Program-made: the position numbers and the translations under genes
Origin: Bacillus_BA songklensis
GTDB taxonomy: Bacteria > Bacillota > Bacilli > Bacillales > Bacillaceae_H
Assembly (NCBI RefSeq): GCF_042649685.1
Contig: NZ_JBHRZT010000072.1
Coordinates: 434,001-498,000 of the forward strand
DNA length: 64,000 nt
Direction: 5' to 3'
The notes under the pieces: generated by a model
Seen by the model: the letters and a program-made list of their open reading frames with translations, nothing else
Told to the model about the DNA's origin: nothing
The model's database searches: none
Shown here: piece by piece, positions 8,451-17,522 of the stretch
Layout of the letters: the number at the start of each line of letters is the position of its first letter
Position numbering within the stretch: the stretch's first letter is position 1

Positions 8451-9365
8451 ATGGGAATTACGTATGATTGCATCATTATCGGAGGAGGGATTGCCGGGCT
8501 TCAAGCCGCTATTCAATTGGGAAGATACAAACATGATGTACTCGTGATTGATTCCCGTTATGGACGCTCTACTTTATGCAGGTGTTATCACAATGTTTTA
8601 GGTTGGCCTGACGGGGTGAGCGGTGACACGTTAAGAGAGCTTGGGAGAAAGCATGCGGAGAAATACGACATTCACTTTAAAGAGGATAAAGTTACAAAGT
8701 GTATAGAGCAGGATGATGGAATAGGGGTCGAAACGGAAAGGGGAAAATTCTATGAAACGAAAACCCTCCTTATGTCAACAGGGGTGATGGATCGGATTCC
8801 TGATATTCCAAACATCAAGCCTTGTCTTGGTCTTACTGTATACGTTTGTCCGGATTGTGATGGATACGAGGTGGCAGATCGAAGTGTCGTTGTAATGGGA
8901 GCAAGAAAAGCGGGAGCGAATCTTGCTTTGACTTTAACGTATTGGACAAAGGATATTTCTTATATCAATCATGAGGAACCGGATATAGAACCTTCATTGA
9001 AGGAGAAGCTTGCTCGGTCAGGGATTGCCTATATCCATCAAAGAATCGACAAAGTGATAACAGAAGGCGACTCGACTTTTAAAGGTGTCCAACTGCAAAA
9101 TGGAAAGGTTTTGCATGCGGATCGCGGCTTTACGGCATTTGGAGGAAATCAGGTACATAGTGAACTTGCCGTGCAGCTGGGCGTCCAGGTAATGGATAAC
9201 AAACATATCGTAGTTGACCCTCGGACGAAGGAAACGAATATCCGGAATGTATGGGCTGCAGGGGATATCGTTGCCCATTCTGAACAGGTGACCATCGCAA
9301 TGGGAGATGGCTCCCAGGCCGCCATCTGGATTCATAAAAGGCTGTTGGAGTCGGAAAACGGATGA
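8451..9365 (+). CDS. Thioredoxin-reductase-like NAD(P)/FAD oxidoreductase
   Basis: A flavoprotein of 304 residues with an FAD motif (IIIGGGIAGLQAA, residues 8-20), a redox-active CPDCDGYE motif (Cys about residues 138 and 141) and a late FAD motif (AAGDI, about residue 271). The position of the CxxC within the NADPH domain matches thioredoxin reductases, but the middle sequence differs (CPDC where TrxB has CATC). The NAD(P) glycine motif is weak (VVMGARKAG), lacking GxGxxG. It is therefore a TrxB paralogue, perhaps a ferredoxin- or other-donor enzyme. The ribosome site is GGGGTGAGG. The gene is bracketed by inverted copies of an intergenic repeat. Confidence 0.8.
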   Translation: MGITYDCIIIGGGIAGLQAAIQLGRYKHDVLVIDSRYGRSTLCRCYHNVLGWPDGVSGDTLRELGRKHAEKYDIHFKEDKVTKCIEQDDGIGVETERGKFYETKTLLMSTGVMDRIPDIPNIKPCLGLTVYVCPDCDGYEVADRSVVVMGARKAGANLALTLTYWTKDISYINHEEPDIEPSLKEKLARSGIAYIHQRIDKVITEGDSTFKGVQLQNGKVLHADRGFTAFGGNQVHSELAVQLGVQVMDNKHIVVDPRTKETNIRNVWAAGDIVAHSEQVTIAMGDGSQAAIWIHKRLLESENG

Positions 9366-9504
9366 GTTAATTTTTCCTAAGAAGGGTATGAAAGAAGGGA
9401 AAAACACAAAAGATAAAGTGAGGATTATCTGTGTTTGGAAAGGTAACTTTACATAAAGCGCGAAGGAGATCTTGGGAAGACGGAACCGGGACCGCTAGAG
9501 CAGG

Positions 9505-9558
9505 ATAAAGGAAACTTCCATCAGTGGGGGTCTTATTGCCCGTTAATGCGGGATAAAT
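9505..9558 (-). repeat. Intergenic repeat, copy 2 (inverted relative to copy 1)
   Basis: Read on the complement it begins ATTTATCCCGCATTAACGGG, continues CAATAAGACCCCCACTGATGG and ends AAGTTTCCTTTA. It matches copy 1 (8203-8290) except for the absence of the inner 40-base hairpin arm. It directly precedes the ribosome site of ktrD, so it lies in that gene's leader. Confidence 0.75.
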
Positions 9559-9577
9559 ATGGAAGGGAGGAAGGAAT

Positions 9578-10921
9578 ATGAGAAATGTAACAAAAAAATT
9601 ATATATGGATCCTCCTAAGATGTTGGTTGCCGGGTTTGCACTCATTATTTTACTAGGAGCGTTCCTGTTGACCCTTCCTGTTGCCACAGAAGATGGGAAA
9701 GGGTTAACGTGGCTAAATGGTTTGTTTACCTCTACATCGGCGACTTGTGTCACAGGTCTTGTCGTGGTAGATACAGGTTCCACTTTTACAATGTTTGGCG
9801 AGCTTGTCATCCTGTCACTGATTCAAGTCGGCGGGCTGGGCTTCATGACATTTGCGACCTTCTTTGCCTTTCTTTTAGGAAAGCGGATTTCGTTGAAAGA
9901 GAGGCTGTTGCTGCAAGAGGCGTTAAACAATATATCCATTGAGGGAATTGTGCGGCTTGTAAGGAGAATTTTGATCTTTACACTTGTCATTGAATTAATC
10001 GGAGCGATTCTGCTCGCCATTCGATTCTCGTTTGATATGCCGCTGCCTACGGCGATTTATTATGGATTATTTCATGCGATTTCCAACTTCAATAATGCAG
10101 GGTTCGACTTGATGGGAGACTTCAGAAGTCTGACGGAATATGTAGAAGATCCATTGGTAACGTTAGTCGTATCTGCATTGATTATTCTCGGCGGCATCGG
10201 TTTCATTGTCATGAATGAAGTTTACGAATATCGAAGAACAAAACGTTTTTCGCTGCATACAAAAATAGTGCTTACGGCAAGCGCCTTATTAGTGATTCTT
10301 GGGACCATCATTATTTTTATCCTGGAATTCAACAACCCGAAAACATTGCAGCCGCTCTCAATATCTGGAAAAGTGTTAGGTTCCTTATATCAAGCCGTTA
10401 CACCCCGTACGGCCGGGTCCAATACATTGAATATTCCTGACTTGAGACAGTCAACGCTGTTTTTAATTATCTTCTTAATGTTTATTGGTGCTTCTCCCGG
10501 TTCTACAGGCGGAGGAATTAAAACAACGACCTTCACCACCTTGCTTGGAGCTGTATGGTCGCAAATTAAGGGGAAAGAAGATGTCATCTTCTTTCGGCAA
10601 AGAATTGTTTACAACACCATTTATAAAGCTCTGACCGTTACATTAAGCGGACTCTTTATCGTAATGGCTGTCACAATGGTATTGACCATCACGGAAACAG
10701 GCAAAGAATTTTTAATGATTCTTTTTGAAGCCGTTTCTGCCTTTGCAACAGTTGGACTATCGATGGGACTTACGCCTGAACTGACTCCAATCGGAAGAGT
10801 CATCATCATTCTGACCATGTTTGCCGGGAGATTGGGACCGTTGACGTTTGCCTATGCGGTTACACTGCGCCGAAACGGTGATCCATTCCGTTATCCGAAA
10901 GGGAAAATCATGATTGGTTAG
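9578..10921 (+). CDS. ktrD: Potassium uptake channel subunit of the Ktr system (KtrB/KtrD family)
   Basis: The membrane-spanning ion-conducting subunit of a Ktr potassium (sodium-coupled) uptake system, 447 residues like Bacillus KtrD. Four membrane-pore-membrane repeats are visible. Their selectivity-filter segments are SATCVTGL (about residue 54), NFNNAGFDL (about 170), PRTAGSN (about 280) and AFATVGLSMG (about 387). The intramembrane gating loop SPGSTGGGIKTTT is near residue 308. The ribosome site is GGGAGGAAGG. The regulatory subunit gene follows 33 bases later, so both form one operon. I looked for a c-di-AMP riboswitch in the leader and found none. Confidence 0.92.
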   Translation: MRNVTKKLYMDPPKMLVAGFALIILLGAFLLTLPVATEDGKGLTWLNGLFTSTSATCVTGLVVVDTGSTFTMFGELVILSLIQVGGLGFMTFATFFAFLLGKRISLKERLLLQEALNNISIEGIVRLVRRILIFTLVIELIGAILLAIRFSFDMPLPTAIYYGLFHAISNFNNAGFDLMGDFRSLTEYVEDPLVTLVVSALIILGGIGFIVMNEVYEYRRTKRFSLHTKIVLTASALLVILGTIIIFILEFNNPKTLQPLSISGKVLGSLYQAVTPRTAGSNTLNIPDLRQSTLFLIIFLMFIGASPGSTGGGIKTTTFTTLLGAVWSQIKGKEDVIFFRQRIVYNTIYKALTVTLSGLFIVMAVTMVLTITETGKEFLMILFEAVSAFATVGLSMGLTPELTPIGRVIIILTMFAGRLGPLTFAYAVTLRRNGDPFRYPKGKIMIG

Positions 10922-10954
10922 CACTTAGGAAACTGGTTGAAGGAGGGATTCTAT

Positions 10955-11608
10955 ATGATAAAGGAATATGCTGTAATTGGACTGGGGCGATTTGGTTCAA
11001 GTGTAGCCCATACATTGTTTGAAGCCGGGAACGATGTGCTGGGGATCGATATGAACGAGGAACGGATTGAGGATAATAAGGAATGTGTGACACATGCTGT
11101 TGTAGCGGATTCTACCGAGGAAACGGCCTTAAAGGCAGTTGGTATTCGAAATTTCGATTGTGTCATTGTGGCCATTGGGGATGACATCCAGGCCAGTATT
11201 TTAACAGTCATGGTATTAAAAGATTTAGGAATTAAGCAAGTCGTTGCTAAAGCGATTAATAAGCGCCACGGCCAGGTGCTGAATAAGATAGGAGCTGATT
11301 TGGTGATTTTCCCAGAGCGGGACATGGGGGAACGTTTGGCTCATCATCTCATGTCACCAAATGTTCTCAATTTCATTGAACTCTCCGAAGATTATAGTGT
11401 AGAGGAGATGAAAGCCCCATCGTGTATGGCTGGAAAGAGCCTGCGTGAACTGGATGTTCGGGCCCGTTTCAATTTAAGTGTCATTGCCATTCATCGAAAC
11501 GGGGACATCATCATTTCCCCATCGCCTGATCAAGACGTACATGAAGGAGACATATTTGTTGTCATTGGAAAGAACGAGGATTTGAAGAGATTTGCAAACA
11601 TGGAATAA
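10955..11608 (+). CDS. ktrC: Ktr potassium uptake regulatory subunit (RCK protein, KtrA/KtrC)
   Basis: A cytoplasmic ring-forming subunit that gates KtrD. The RCK N-domain has the nucleotide-binding glycine motif VIGLGRFGSSVA (residues 6-17) and the acidic strand end IDMNEERIED, which binds the ribose of ATP, ADP or NAD. The second half (about residues 135-217) is an RCK C-terminal domain, the site that binds c-di-AMP in this family. ATG at 10955 follows AAGGAGGGATT; an in-frame ATG at 10937 has no ribosome site. Length 217 agrees with KtrC (221). Confidence 0.9.
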   Translation: MIKEYAVIGLGRFGSSVAHTLFEAGNDVLGIDMNEERIEDNKECVTHAVVADSTEETALKAVGIRNFDCVIVAIGDDIQASILTVMVLKDLGIKQVVAKAINKRHGQVLNKIGADLVIFPERDMGERLAHHLMSPNVLNFIELSEDYSVEEMKAPSCMAGKSLRELDVRARFNLSVIAIHRNGDIIISPSPDQDVHEGDIFVVIGKNEDLKRFANME

Positions 11609-11662
11609 TAGACATTGTTTCAGAATATAACAGATTGAGTCTGAAAAGGTCGATAATAATCA

Positions 11663-12565
11663 TTATGTCGATTTGGGTTTGTTAGGCCATTTTTTGTTTA
11701 ATGCATTTATAAATGTCTTAACGTTCTTTTTATCTTGCATTATGGGGGAATAAACATAGGAAAGCGTTCTGTTAAAGGACTGATTTTTCAACTGAATAAT
11801 AGAAAGATTCCTATGCTCAACGTCTCTTTCAATGACACTACGGGATAGGAGAGATAGCCCCATACCATTCATAAGTGTTTCTTTAATTCCTTGATTACTG
11901 CTTATGGTAAGAAGCGATTTAACTTTCAAACCATTTGAACGAATGACGTGGTTGAGATATTCACGTGTACCTGATCCAACTTCTCTGGTTACCCATGCTT
12001 GATTCTGAAGGTCAGCAATTGTCACTTCATCTTTACAAGCGAGTTTATGATTGTTCGAAGAAACAATAAATAACTCATCTTGCATAAAAGCGTGTACGGA
12101 AAGCTCCTTTTCATTTGTTTGACCTTCAATTAAACCTATATCTACTTGATAAAGCCGGACATATTGAACGATTTCTTCTGTATTTCCAATGACAACTTGA
12201 AGTTCAAGTTCCGGATAGTCTTTTTGAAAGTCAAAAAGTAAAGAAGGCAATATATACTCGCCGATTGTAAAACTTGCGCCTATCTTTAATTCTCCTTTTA
12301 TGCAGTTGTGATGTTCCAAAATGTCTTGTCTAGTCTGTTCGTAAATCGTGATCATTTGCTTTGCGCGATCGTATAAAATCTCACCAGTTGGGGTGATTTT
12401 TAAGAATTTTGGAGAACGTAAAAATAATTTAGTTTGGAATTCTTTTTCTAAATTTTTTATATGTAAACTTACACTTGGTTGTGACATGAGAAGTATTTCG
12501 GCTGTTTTTGTAAAATTTTTGACTTCTACAAGGGTTACAAATGTTTTTAACGCGTCGTAGTACAA
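11663..12565 (-). CDS. cysL: LysR-family regulator of sulfite reductase genes, CysL type
   Basis: A DNA-binding regulator with an N-terminal winged helix (FTKTAEILLMSQPSVSLHIKNLEKE, split here over residues 18-42) and a periplasmic-binding-protein-like effector domain. Sequence and context match Bacillus CysL (YwfK), which activates cysJI and represses its own gene. It is transcribed divergently from cysJ across a 290-base AT-rich intergenic region, the usual arrangement for autoregulated LysR activators. Length 300 is normal. Confidence 0.85.
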   Translation of the reverse strand: MYYDALKTFVTLVEVKNFTKTAEILLMSQPSVSLHIKNLEKEFQTKLFLRSPKFLKITPTGEILYDRAKQMITIYEQTRQDILEHHNCIKGELKIGASFTIGEYILPSLLFDFQKDYPELELQVVIGNTEEIVQYVRLYQVDIGLIEGQTNEKELSVHAFMQDELFIVSSNNHKLACKDEVTIADLQNQAWVTREVGSGTREYLNHVIRSNGLKVKSLLTISSNQGIKETLMNGMGLSLLSRSVIERDVEHRNLSIIQLKNQSFNRTLSYVYSPIMQDKKNVKTFINALNKKWPNKPKST

Positions 12566-12803
12566 AAGAATCCCACCTTATTATTAGTAATCTTAATAGC
12601 TATAATAATTAATATCTATTTTACTAATGCTGTGTTTTCCGGTAAAGTTTAAATTAGAAACTTATTTGAGGAATCTATTTATAAGCATTTTTTAATGGTT
12701 TTTATAACCAAAACCGACTTGATTTATAGGAATAATCAAGATACGATGAAATTAATCATTATTTCATTGAAAAGTGAATAGTAAAAATTGTTGAAACCAG
12801 TCA

Positions 12804-12826
12804 TTTTAATTAAAATAATGTATGAT
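12804..12826 (+). promoter_or_regulatory. Probable activator-dependent promoter of cysJI
   Basis: TATGAT at 12821-12826 fits a -10 element. The hexamer 17 bases upstream is poor, as expected when CysL supplies activation. AT-rich dyads around 12590-12620 (AGCTATAATAATTAATAT) are possible CysL sites. The assignment rests on position and hexamer match only. Confidence 0.4.
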
Positions 12827-12857
12827 AGGTTTATATTCCTATGTGAGGTGGATATCG

Positions 12858-14672
12858 TTGCAACTTCAGGTAATAAACAGTCCGTTTAATCAGGAGCAGG
12901 CAGAGCTCCTTAACCGCTTTCTGCCGACTTTGACAGAATCACAAAAAATCTGGCTGAGCGGTTATCTGGCCGCGTCTGCTTCCGTTTCAGGAACACCAGA
13001 AGCCCAGGCGGCAGAACTTTCTGCCGGGAGTACAGGACAAACCATTTCAAAAGAAGTAACCATCCTTTACGGATCACAAACAGGTAATGCGCAAAAACTT
13101 GCCGAGAATACAGCCAAAACATTGAAGGGCCGCGGTTTTAACGTAACCGTCTCTTCCATGAGCGATTTTAAACCGAATAATTTAAAGAAAGTCGAAAACC
13201 TGCTTATTGTTGTGAGTACACACGGAGAAGGCGAGCCGCCTGATAACGCAATGTCGTTCCATGAATTCCTTCATGGCAGACGGGCACCGAAGCTTGAAGG
13301 TCTCCGCTTTTCAGTACTGGCGCTCGGAGACAGCTCGTATGAGTTTTTCTGCAAGACAGGAAAAGACTTTGACACAAGGCTTGAGGCACTTGGCGGCACA
13401 CGGATTTCTCCAAGAGTTGACTGTGATGTTGACTTTGAGGAACCGGCAGCTAAATGGGTCGAAGCAGTTCTCGACGGCTTAAGTGAAGGCCAGGGCGGAA
13501 GTGCTGCACCTGCTCCTACAGCGGCGCCTCAAGCAGTGAAAACAGCATATTCCCGAACAAATCCGTTTAGAGCGGAAGTGCTTGAAAATATAAACCTAAA
13601 CGGCCGTGGTTCAAATAAAGAAACGCGCCACCTTGAGCTGTCTCTTGAAGGATCTGGCCTCACATATGAACCGGGCGACAGCCTTGGTATTTATCCGGAG
13701 AATGATCCGGAGCTTGTCGACCTTCTTCTTGAGGAAATGAAGTGGAATCCGGAAGAAAAGGTAACAGTCAATAAAGAGGGAGAGGTTCGTCCGCTTAGAG
13801 AAGCGCTTATCTCTGATTTTGAAATTACCGTTTTAACAAAAGCTCTGCTTGAAAAGGCTTCTCAGTTCTCAACAAACGAGGAATTGCGTGAGCTTGTACT
13901 GCCGGAAAACAGAGAAAAATTAAAAGCGTATACTGCAGGACGCGATTTAATTGATTTGATTCGCGATTTTGGTCCATGGAAAGCGTCAGCCCAGGAGTTT
14001 GTCTCCATTCTCCGGAAAATGCCGCCGCGCCTTTATTCTATTGCAAGCAGCTTATCCGCAAATCCGGATGAAGTGCATTTGACAATTGGCGCTGTACGGT
14101 ACGAGGCACACGGCCGTGAGCGAAAAGGCGTCTGCTCTATTTTATGTGCAGAGCGTGTGCAGCCGGGAGATACGCTGCCAATCTTCATTCAGCGCAGTCC
14201 AAACTTCAGACTGCCTGAAAATCCTGATACACCGATCATTATGGTTGGACCGGGAACAGGGGTGGCACCATTCCGTTCGTTTATGCAGGAGCGCGAAGAA
14301 ACAGGAGCAAAAGGAAAATCATGGATGTTCTTCGGTGACCAGCATTTTGTCACAGATTTCCTTTACCAGACAGAATGGCAAAAATGGGTAAGAGACGGTG
14401 TGCTGACAAGAATGGATGTTGCGTTTTCACGTGACACAGATGAAAAGGTATATGTGCAGCACCGTATGCTTGAGAACAGTAAGGAATTGTTTGCATGGCT
14501 TCAAGAAGGAGCAGCCTTCTATGTATGCGGAGATAAAACCAACATGGCGCGTGACGTTCATGAGGCTCTGCTTCAAATCATTGAAAAAGAAGGCGGCATG
14601 AGCCGTGAAGAAGCGGAAGCTTACCTAAATGATATGAAAAAGCAAAAACGCTACCAGCGTGATGTATATTGA
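12858..14672 (+). CDS. cysJ: Assimilatory sulfite reductase (NADPH) flavoprotein alpha subunit
   Basis: Transfers electrons from NADPH through FAD and FMN to CysI for the six-electron reduction of sulfite to sulfide. The start is TTG at 12858 after GAGGTGG, giving (M)QLQVINSPFNQEQAELL, matching Bacillus CysJ; the ATG at 12822 lies in the promoter. A flavodoxin domain (LYGSQTGNAQKLAENT) starts near residue 71. The FAD domain has RLYSIASS (about 394) and the NADPH domain GPGTGVAPFRSFMQER (about 463). The conserved C-terminus KRYQRDVY is intact. Codon use here and in cysI (GCC/CGC-rich) looks richer in GC than the flanks. Operon with cysI, 27-base gap. Confidence 0.96.
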   Translation: MQLQVINSPFNQEQAELLNRFLPTLTESQKIWLSGYLAASASVSGTPEAQAAELSAGSTGQTISKEVTILYGSQTGNAQKLAENTAKTLKGRGFNVTVSSMSDFKPNNLKKVENLLIVVSTHGEGEPPDNAMSFHEFLHGRRAPKLEGLRFSVLALGDSSYEFFCKTGKDFDTRLEALGGTRISPRVDCDVDFEEPAAKWVEAVLDGLSEGQGGSAAPAPTAAPQAVKTAYSRTNPFRAEVLENINLNGRGSNKETRHLELSLEGSGLTYEPGDSLGIYPENDPELVDLLLEEMKWNPEEKVTVNKEGEVRPLREALISDFEITVLTKALLEKASQFSTNEELRELVLPENREKLKAYTAGRDLIDLIRDFGPWKASAQEFVSILRKMPPRLYSIASSLSANPDEVHLTIGAVRYEAHGRERKGVCSILCAERVQPGDTLPIFIQRSPNFRLPENPDTPIIMVGPGTGVAPFRSFMQEREETGAKGKSWMFFGDQHFVTDFLYQTEWQKWVRDGVLTRMDVAFSRDTDEKVYVQHRMLENSKELFAWLQEGAAFYVCGDKTNMARDVHEALLQIIEKEGGMSREEAEAYLNDMKKQKRYQRDVY

Positions 14673-14699
14673 GTTTAGATTGAAAGGAGTCTTTACAAC

Positions 14700-16418
14700 A
14701 TGGTGAACCCAATTTTAAAAGCGCCTGAAGGCCCGCCAAGCGATGTAGAGCGCATTAAAAGAGAAAGCAACTATTTGCGCGGCACGCTGGCGGAATCAAT
14801 GTTAGAACCGATCAGTGCCGGAATTTCCGACGATGATAACCGCCTGATGAAATTTCATGGCAGCTACTTGCAGGATGACCGGGATCTCCGCAATGAGCGC
14901 CAAAAGCAAAAGCTTGAACCTGCATATCAGTTTATGCTCCGCGTCCGTTTGCCGGGCGGTGTAGCCACACCAGACCAATGGCTTGTCATGGACGAGCTTG
15001 CCCAAAAAAACGGCAATGGCACATTGAAGCTGACAACGCGCATGACATTTCAAATGCACGGGGTTTTAAAATGGAATATGAAAAACACAATTCAGCAAAT
15101 CCATGCTTCCCTTCTTGATACGATTGCAGCATGCGGCGATGTAAACCGGAATGTTATGTGCAATCCGAACCCATATCAGTCCGAGATTCATACGGAAGTT
15201 TATGAATATGCGAAATTATTAAGCGACTATTTGTTACCGCGCACAAGAGCATACCATGAAATTTGGCTGGATGAAGAGAAAGTGGCAGGCACTCCGGAAA
15301 CGGAAGAAGTCGAACCAATGTACGGACCATTATATTTGCCGCGGAAGTTTAAGATCGGCATCGCTGTTCCGCCTTCCAATGACATTGATGTCTTTTCACA
15401 GGATCTTGGTTTGATTGCGATTGTAGAAGACGGAAAGCTTATCGGTTTTAATATCGCAATCGGCGGCGGAATGGGCTTCTCACACGGTGATAAAGCAACA
15501 TATCCGCAGCTGGCCAAAGTCATTGGTTTCTGTACGCCGGATAAAATTTATGATGTAGCGGAAAAAATCATCACGATTCAGCGCGACTACGGAAACCGTT
15601 CCGAACGCAAAAATGCTCGCTTTAAATACACAGTGGACCGACTCGGACTTGAAACGGTCAAGGCTGAATTGGAAAACCGCCTCGGCTGGAGCCTTGATGA
15701 AGCAAAACCGTATCATTTCGATCATAACGGCGACCGCTACGGCTGGGTGGAAGGCGTTAAAGGAAAATGGCATTTCACGCTGTTTGTTGAAGGCGGACGC
15801 GTGACAGATTTTGAGGATTATAAGCTAATGACCGGCCTTCGGGAAATTGCTAAAGTCCATACCGGTGATTTCCGTTTGACAGCAAATCAAAACCTGATCA
15901 TTGCAAATGTATCAAGCGAAGAAAAGAAAAAGATCAGTGACCTGATCGAACAGTACGGTTTGACAGATGGCAAACATCATACAGCCCTTCGCCGCAACTC
16001 AATGGCATGCGTGGCACTTCCTACGTGCGGCTTGGCGATGGCTGAAGCAGAACGCTATTTACCGGTTCTTCTTGATAAAATTGATGCCATTATCGATGAA
16101 AACGGTTTGCGCAACGAAGAAATCACAATCCGTATGACCGGCTGTCCAAACGGCTGTGCCCGCCATGCACTCGGAGAAATCGGCTTTATCGGTAAAGCGG
16201 TCGGCAAATACAACATGTATCTCGGTGCAGCTTTTGACGGAAGCCGCCTAAGCAAAATGTACCGTGAAAACATCGGTGAAGAAGAAATTTTAAGCGAACT
16301 GCGTGTACTTCTTTCCCGCTACGCAAAAGAACGGGAAGAAGGCGAGCACTTCGGTGACTTTGTTATTCGCACCGGCGTCGTCAAAGCAACGACAGACGGC
16401 ACGAATTTTCATGATTGA
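14700..16418 (+). CDS. cysI: Assimilatory sulfite reductase (NADPH) hemoprotein beta subunit
   Basis: The siroheme and [4Fe-4S] subunit that reduces sulfite to sulfide for cysteine synthesis. Cluster ligands are seen as CVALPTCGLAMAEAERYLP (Cys about residues 435 and 441) and MTGCPNGCARHALGE (Cys about 480 and 484). Two nitrite/sulfite reductase ferredoxin-like half-domains are recognisable, the first near PGGVATPDQWLVMDELAQK. Length 572 is that of Bacillus CysI (571). The ribosome site is AAAGGAG. The gene ends in a compact terminator, and immediately beyond it lies a broken integrase. Confidence 0.96.
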   Translation: MVNPILKAPEGPPSDVERIKRESNYLRGTLAESMLEPISAGISDDDNRLMKFHGSYLQDDRDLRNERQKQKLEPAYQFMLRVRLPGGVATPDQWLVMDELAQKNGNGTLKLTTRMTFQMHGVLKWNMKNTIQQIHASLLDTIAACGDVNRNVMCNPNPYQSEIHTEVYEYAKLLSDYLLPRTRAYHEIWLDEEKVAGTPETEEVEPMYGPLYLPRKFKIGIAVPPSNDIDVFSQDLGLIAIVEDGKLIGFNIAIGGGMGFSHGDKATYPQLAKVIGFCTPDKIYDVAEKIITIQRDYGNRSERKNARFKYTVDRLGLETVKAELENRLGWSLDEAKPYHFDHNGDRYGWVEGVKGKWHFTLFVEGGRVTDFEDYKLMTGLREIAKVHTGDFRLTANQNLIIANVSSEEKKKISDLIEQYGLTDGKHHTALRRNSMACVALPTCGLAMAEAERYLPVLLDKIDAIIDENGLRNEEITIRMTGCPNGCARHALGEIGFIGKAVGKYNMYLGAAFDGSRLSKMYRENIGEEEILSELRVLLSRYAKEREEGEHFGDFVIRTGVVKATTDGTNFHD

Positions 16419-16430
16419 TCAAGATGCACC

Positions 16431-16463
16431 AGAGACAGGAACAAGTTTCCTGTCTCTTTTTAA
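16431..16463 (+). terminator. Terminator of cysJI
   Basis: AGAGACAGGAA pairs with TTCCTGTCTCT around CAAGT, followed by TTTT. It lies 12 bases after the cysI stop. Confidence 0.85.
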
Positions 16464-16529
16464 GCATATGCGTAGCTTCTATGCCACTTACTAACCAAAT
16501 AGATAAATTGTTTATAGCTGGGGGGGGGA

Positions 16530-16962
16530 GGAATGAGTTTTCCATTTGCACGTTTACCATGTGTTTAGTGTGGGTTTGATAACCTTCATCTTTTAGTTTT
16601 TTGATGAATTGATTAAGGTGTAAAGCGGTTAGTTTGTCTAGTATGGCATGACCGATTATTCGCTCTACATGCTTTTGGGCGTCCCGGTAACTCTTAATTG
16701 TATTAGGTCTTAAGTTTCCTTCTACTCTGGTAGACACGTACTCCTTATAAAAGTCGATCAATGTCAGGGTAGTGGGCTTTATACAACCACCTGTTTCTAC
16801 TTCTGCCAATGCCTGAGTCAAAGCAGTAGAAACTTCCTTCTTCGTTTTAAATCCACCTTTTGAAATCTCTTTTCGTTTTCCTGTTTCAGGATCTGTGACA
16901 TGAAAACGGGTAAGTTCATTTCCAAAGATGTGTAGGTACCGTTCGGTTGTTTTTATACTAGT
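16530..16962 (-). pseudogene. N-terminal remnant of a phage/ICE tyrosine recombinase (integrase)
   Basis: The complement reads TERYLHIFGNELTRFHVTDP, then ETGKRKEISKGGFKTKKEV: an arm-type DNA-binding domain followed by the core-binding SAM-like domain (FYKEYVSTRVEGNLRPNTIK ... DKLTALHLNQF). The catalytic domain with the R-H-R-Y residues is absent; after GYQTHTKHMV the frame runs through a C9 tract into the cysI terminator. No start codon is present because a TAA precedes residue 1. This marks a lost mobile element whose left end abuts cysI. Confidence 0.75.
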
Positions 16963-17099
16963 TTAGTATAACCGCCGGGATGATTCGAAACTTCAACAAA
17001 ATCCCGGGTTTTAGCTGAATATAAGTGGGCAATTATTCCTCAAAAATTTCACTTACATTACAAATGACCCGTCACGGTAATTCGCTTACCTAACCGATT

Positions 17100-17233
17100 C
17101 AAAGTTTCCGATTTACTCCTTCCATTGCTTGGGTGCTTGTTTTCTCTTGATTCACTTAGATAAAAATCAATGGTGTTTCCTTGTGAATCGACTGCACGAT
17201 ATAAATACATCCATTGACCTTTTCCTTTTTTAA
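17100..17233 (-). pseudogene. IS6-family transposase remnant
   Basis: The complement encodes KGKGQWMYLYRAVDSQGNTI then DFYLSESRENKHPS, the middle of the DDE catalytic domain of IS6/IS240-type transposases (KGxWxYLYRAVDxxGxTIDFxL). The first Asp of the DDE triad lies just upstream of this in intact relatives and is missing. Following sequence (NRLGKRITVTGH) is a degenerate echo of the second half. No terminal repeats could be paired. Confidence 0.7.
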
Positions 17234-17239
17234 GAAAGT

Positions 17240-17522
17240 TGTTTCTGTTTATAGCGACCAGTGAACAATGCGGGGAACTGCTTTTGCAATAAATTTCAAG
17301 ATTTAATCTAATATTTGGAAGATAATTAGAATTGTTATTACTTAGTATTGGAGTCCTAATAACGATAGTTTAGAAAGGGATGCATGGGTAGTGATAGAGG
17401 ATTTTAAACAAATTAGTATTATAGTAATGAGGATAACGTAAGAGAATATATAAAAAGAATGTGACAATGGTATTGGTGTTTAGTTATTATATATCTATTT
17501 TTTATCACGAGGAGGGGATTAA
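17240..17522. other. AT-rich stretch without a recognisable gene
   Basis: Between the IS6 remnant and the next small frame. It shows AT-rich sequence with short interrupted frames and a good ribosome site (GAGGAGGGG) only at its right end, which serves the small frame at 17523. Confidence 0.4.

Noticed and set aside
9421..9577. Possible c-di-AMP (ydaO-type) riboswitch before ktrD
   Set aside because: Expected in Bacillus ktr leaders, but the conserved core was not found; the space is mostly the intergenic repeat.
9367..9810. Open frame of 147 codons on the minus strand over the ktrD start
   Set aside because: It lies antisense to clear KtrD coding sequence, has no ribosome site and a composition of a shadow frame.
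16381..16821. Single intact gene reading 146 codons through the integrase remnant
   Set aside because: Only the first half is homologous to integrases; the remainder runs through a C9 tract and the cysI terminator, so it was treated as a pseudogene.
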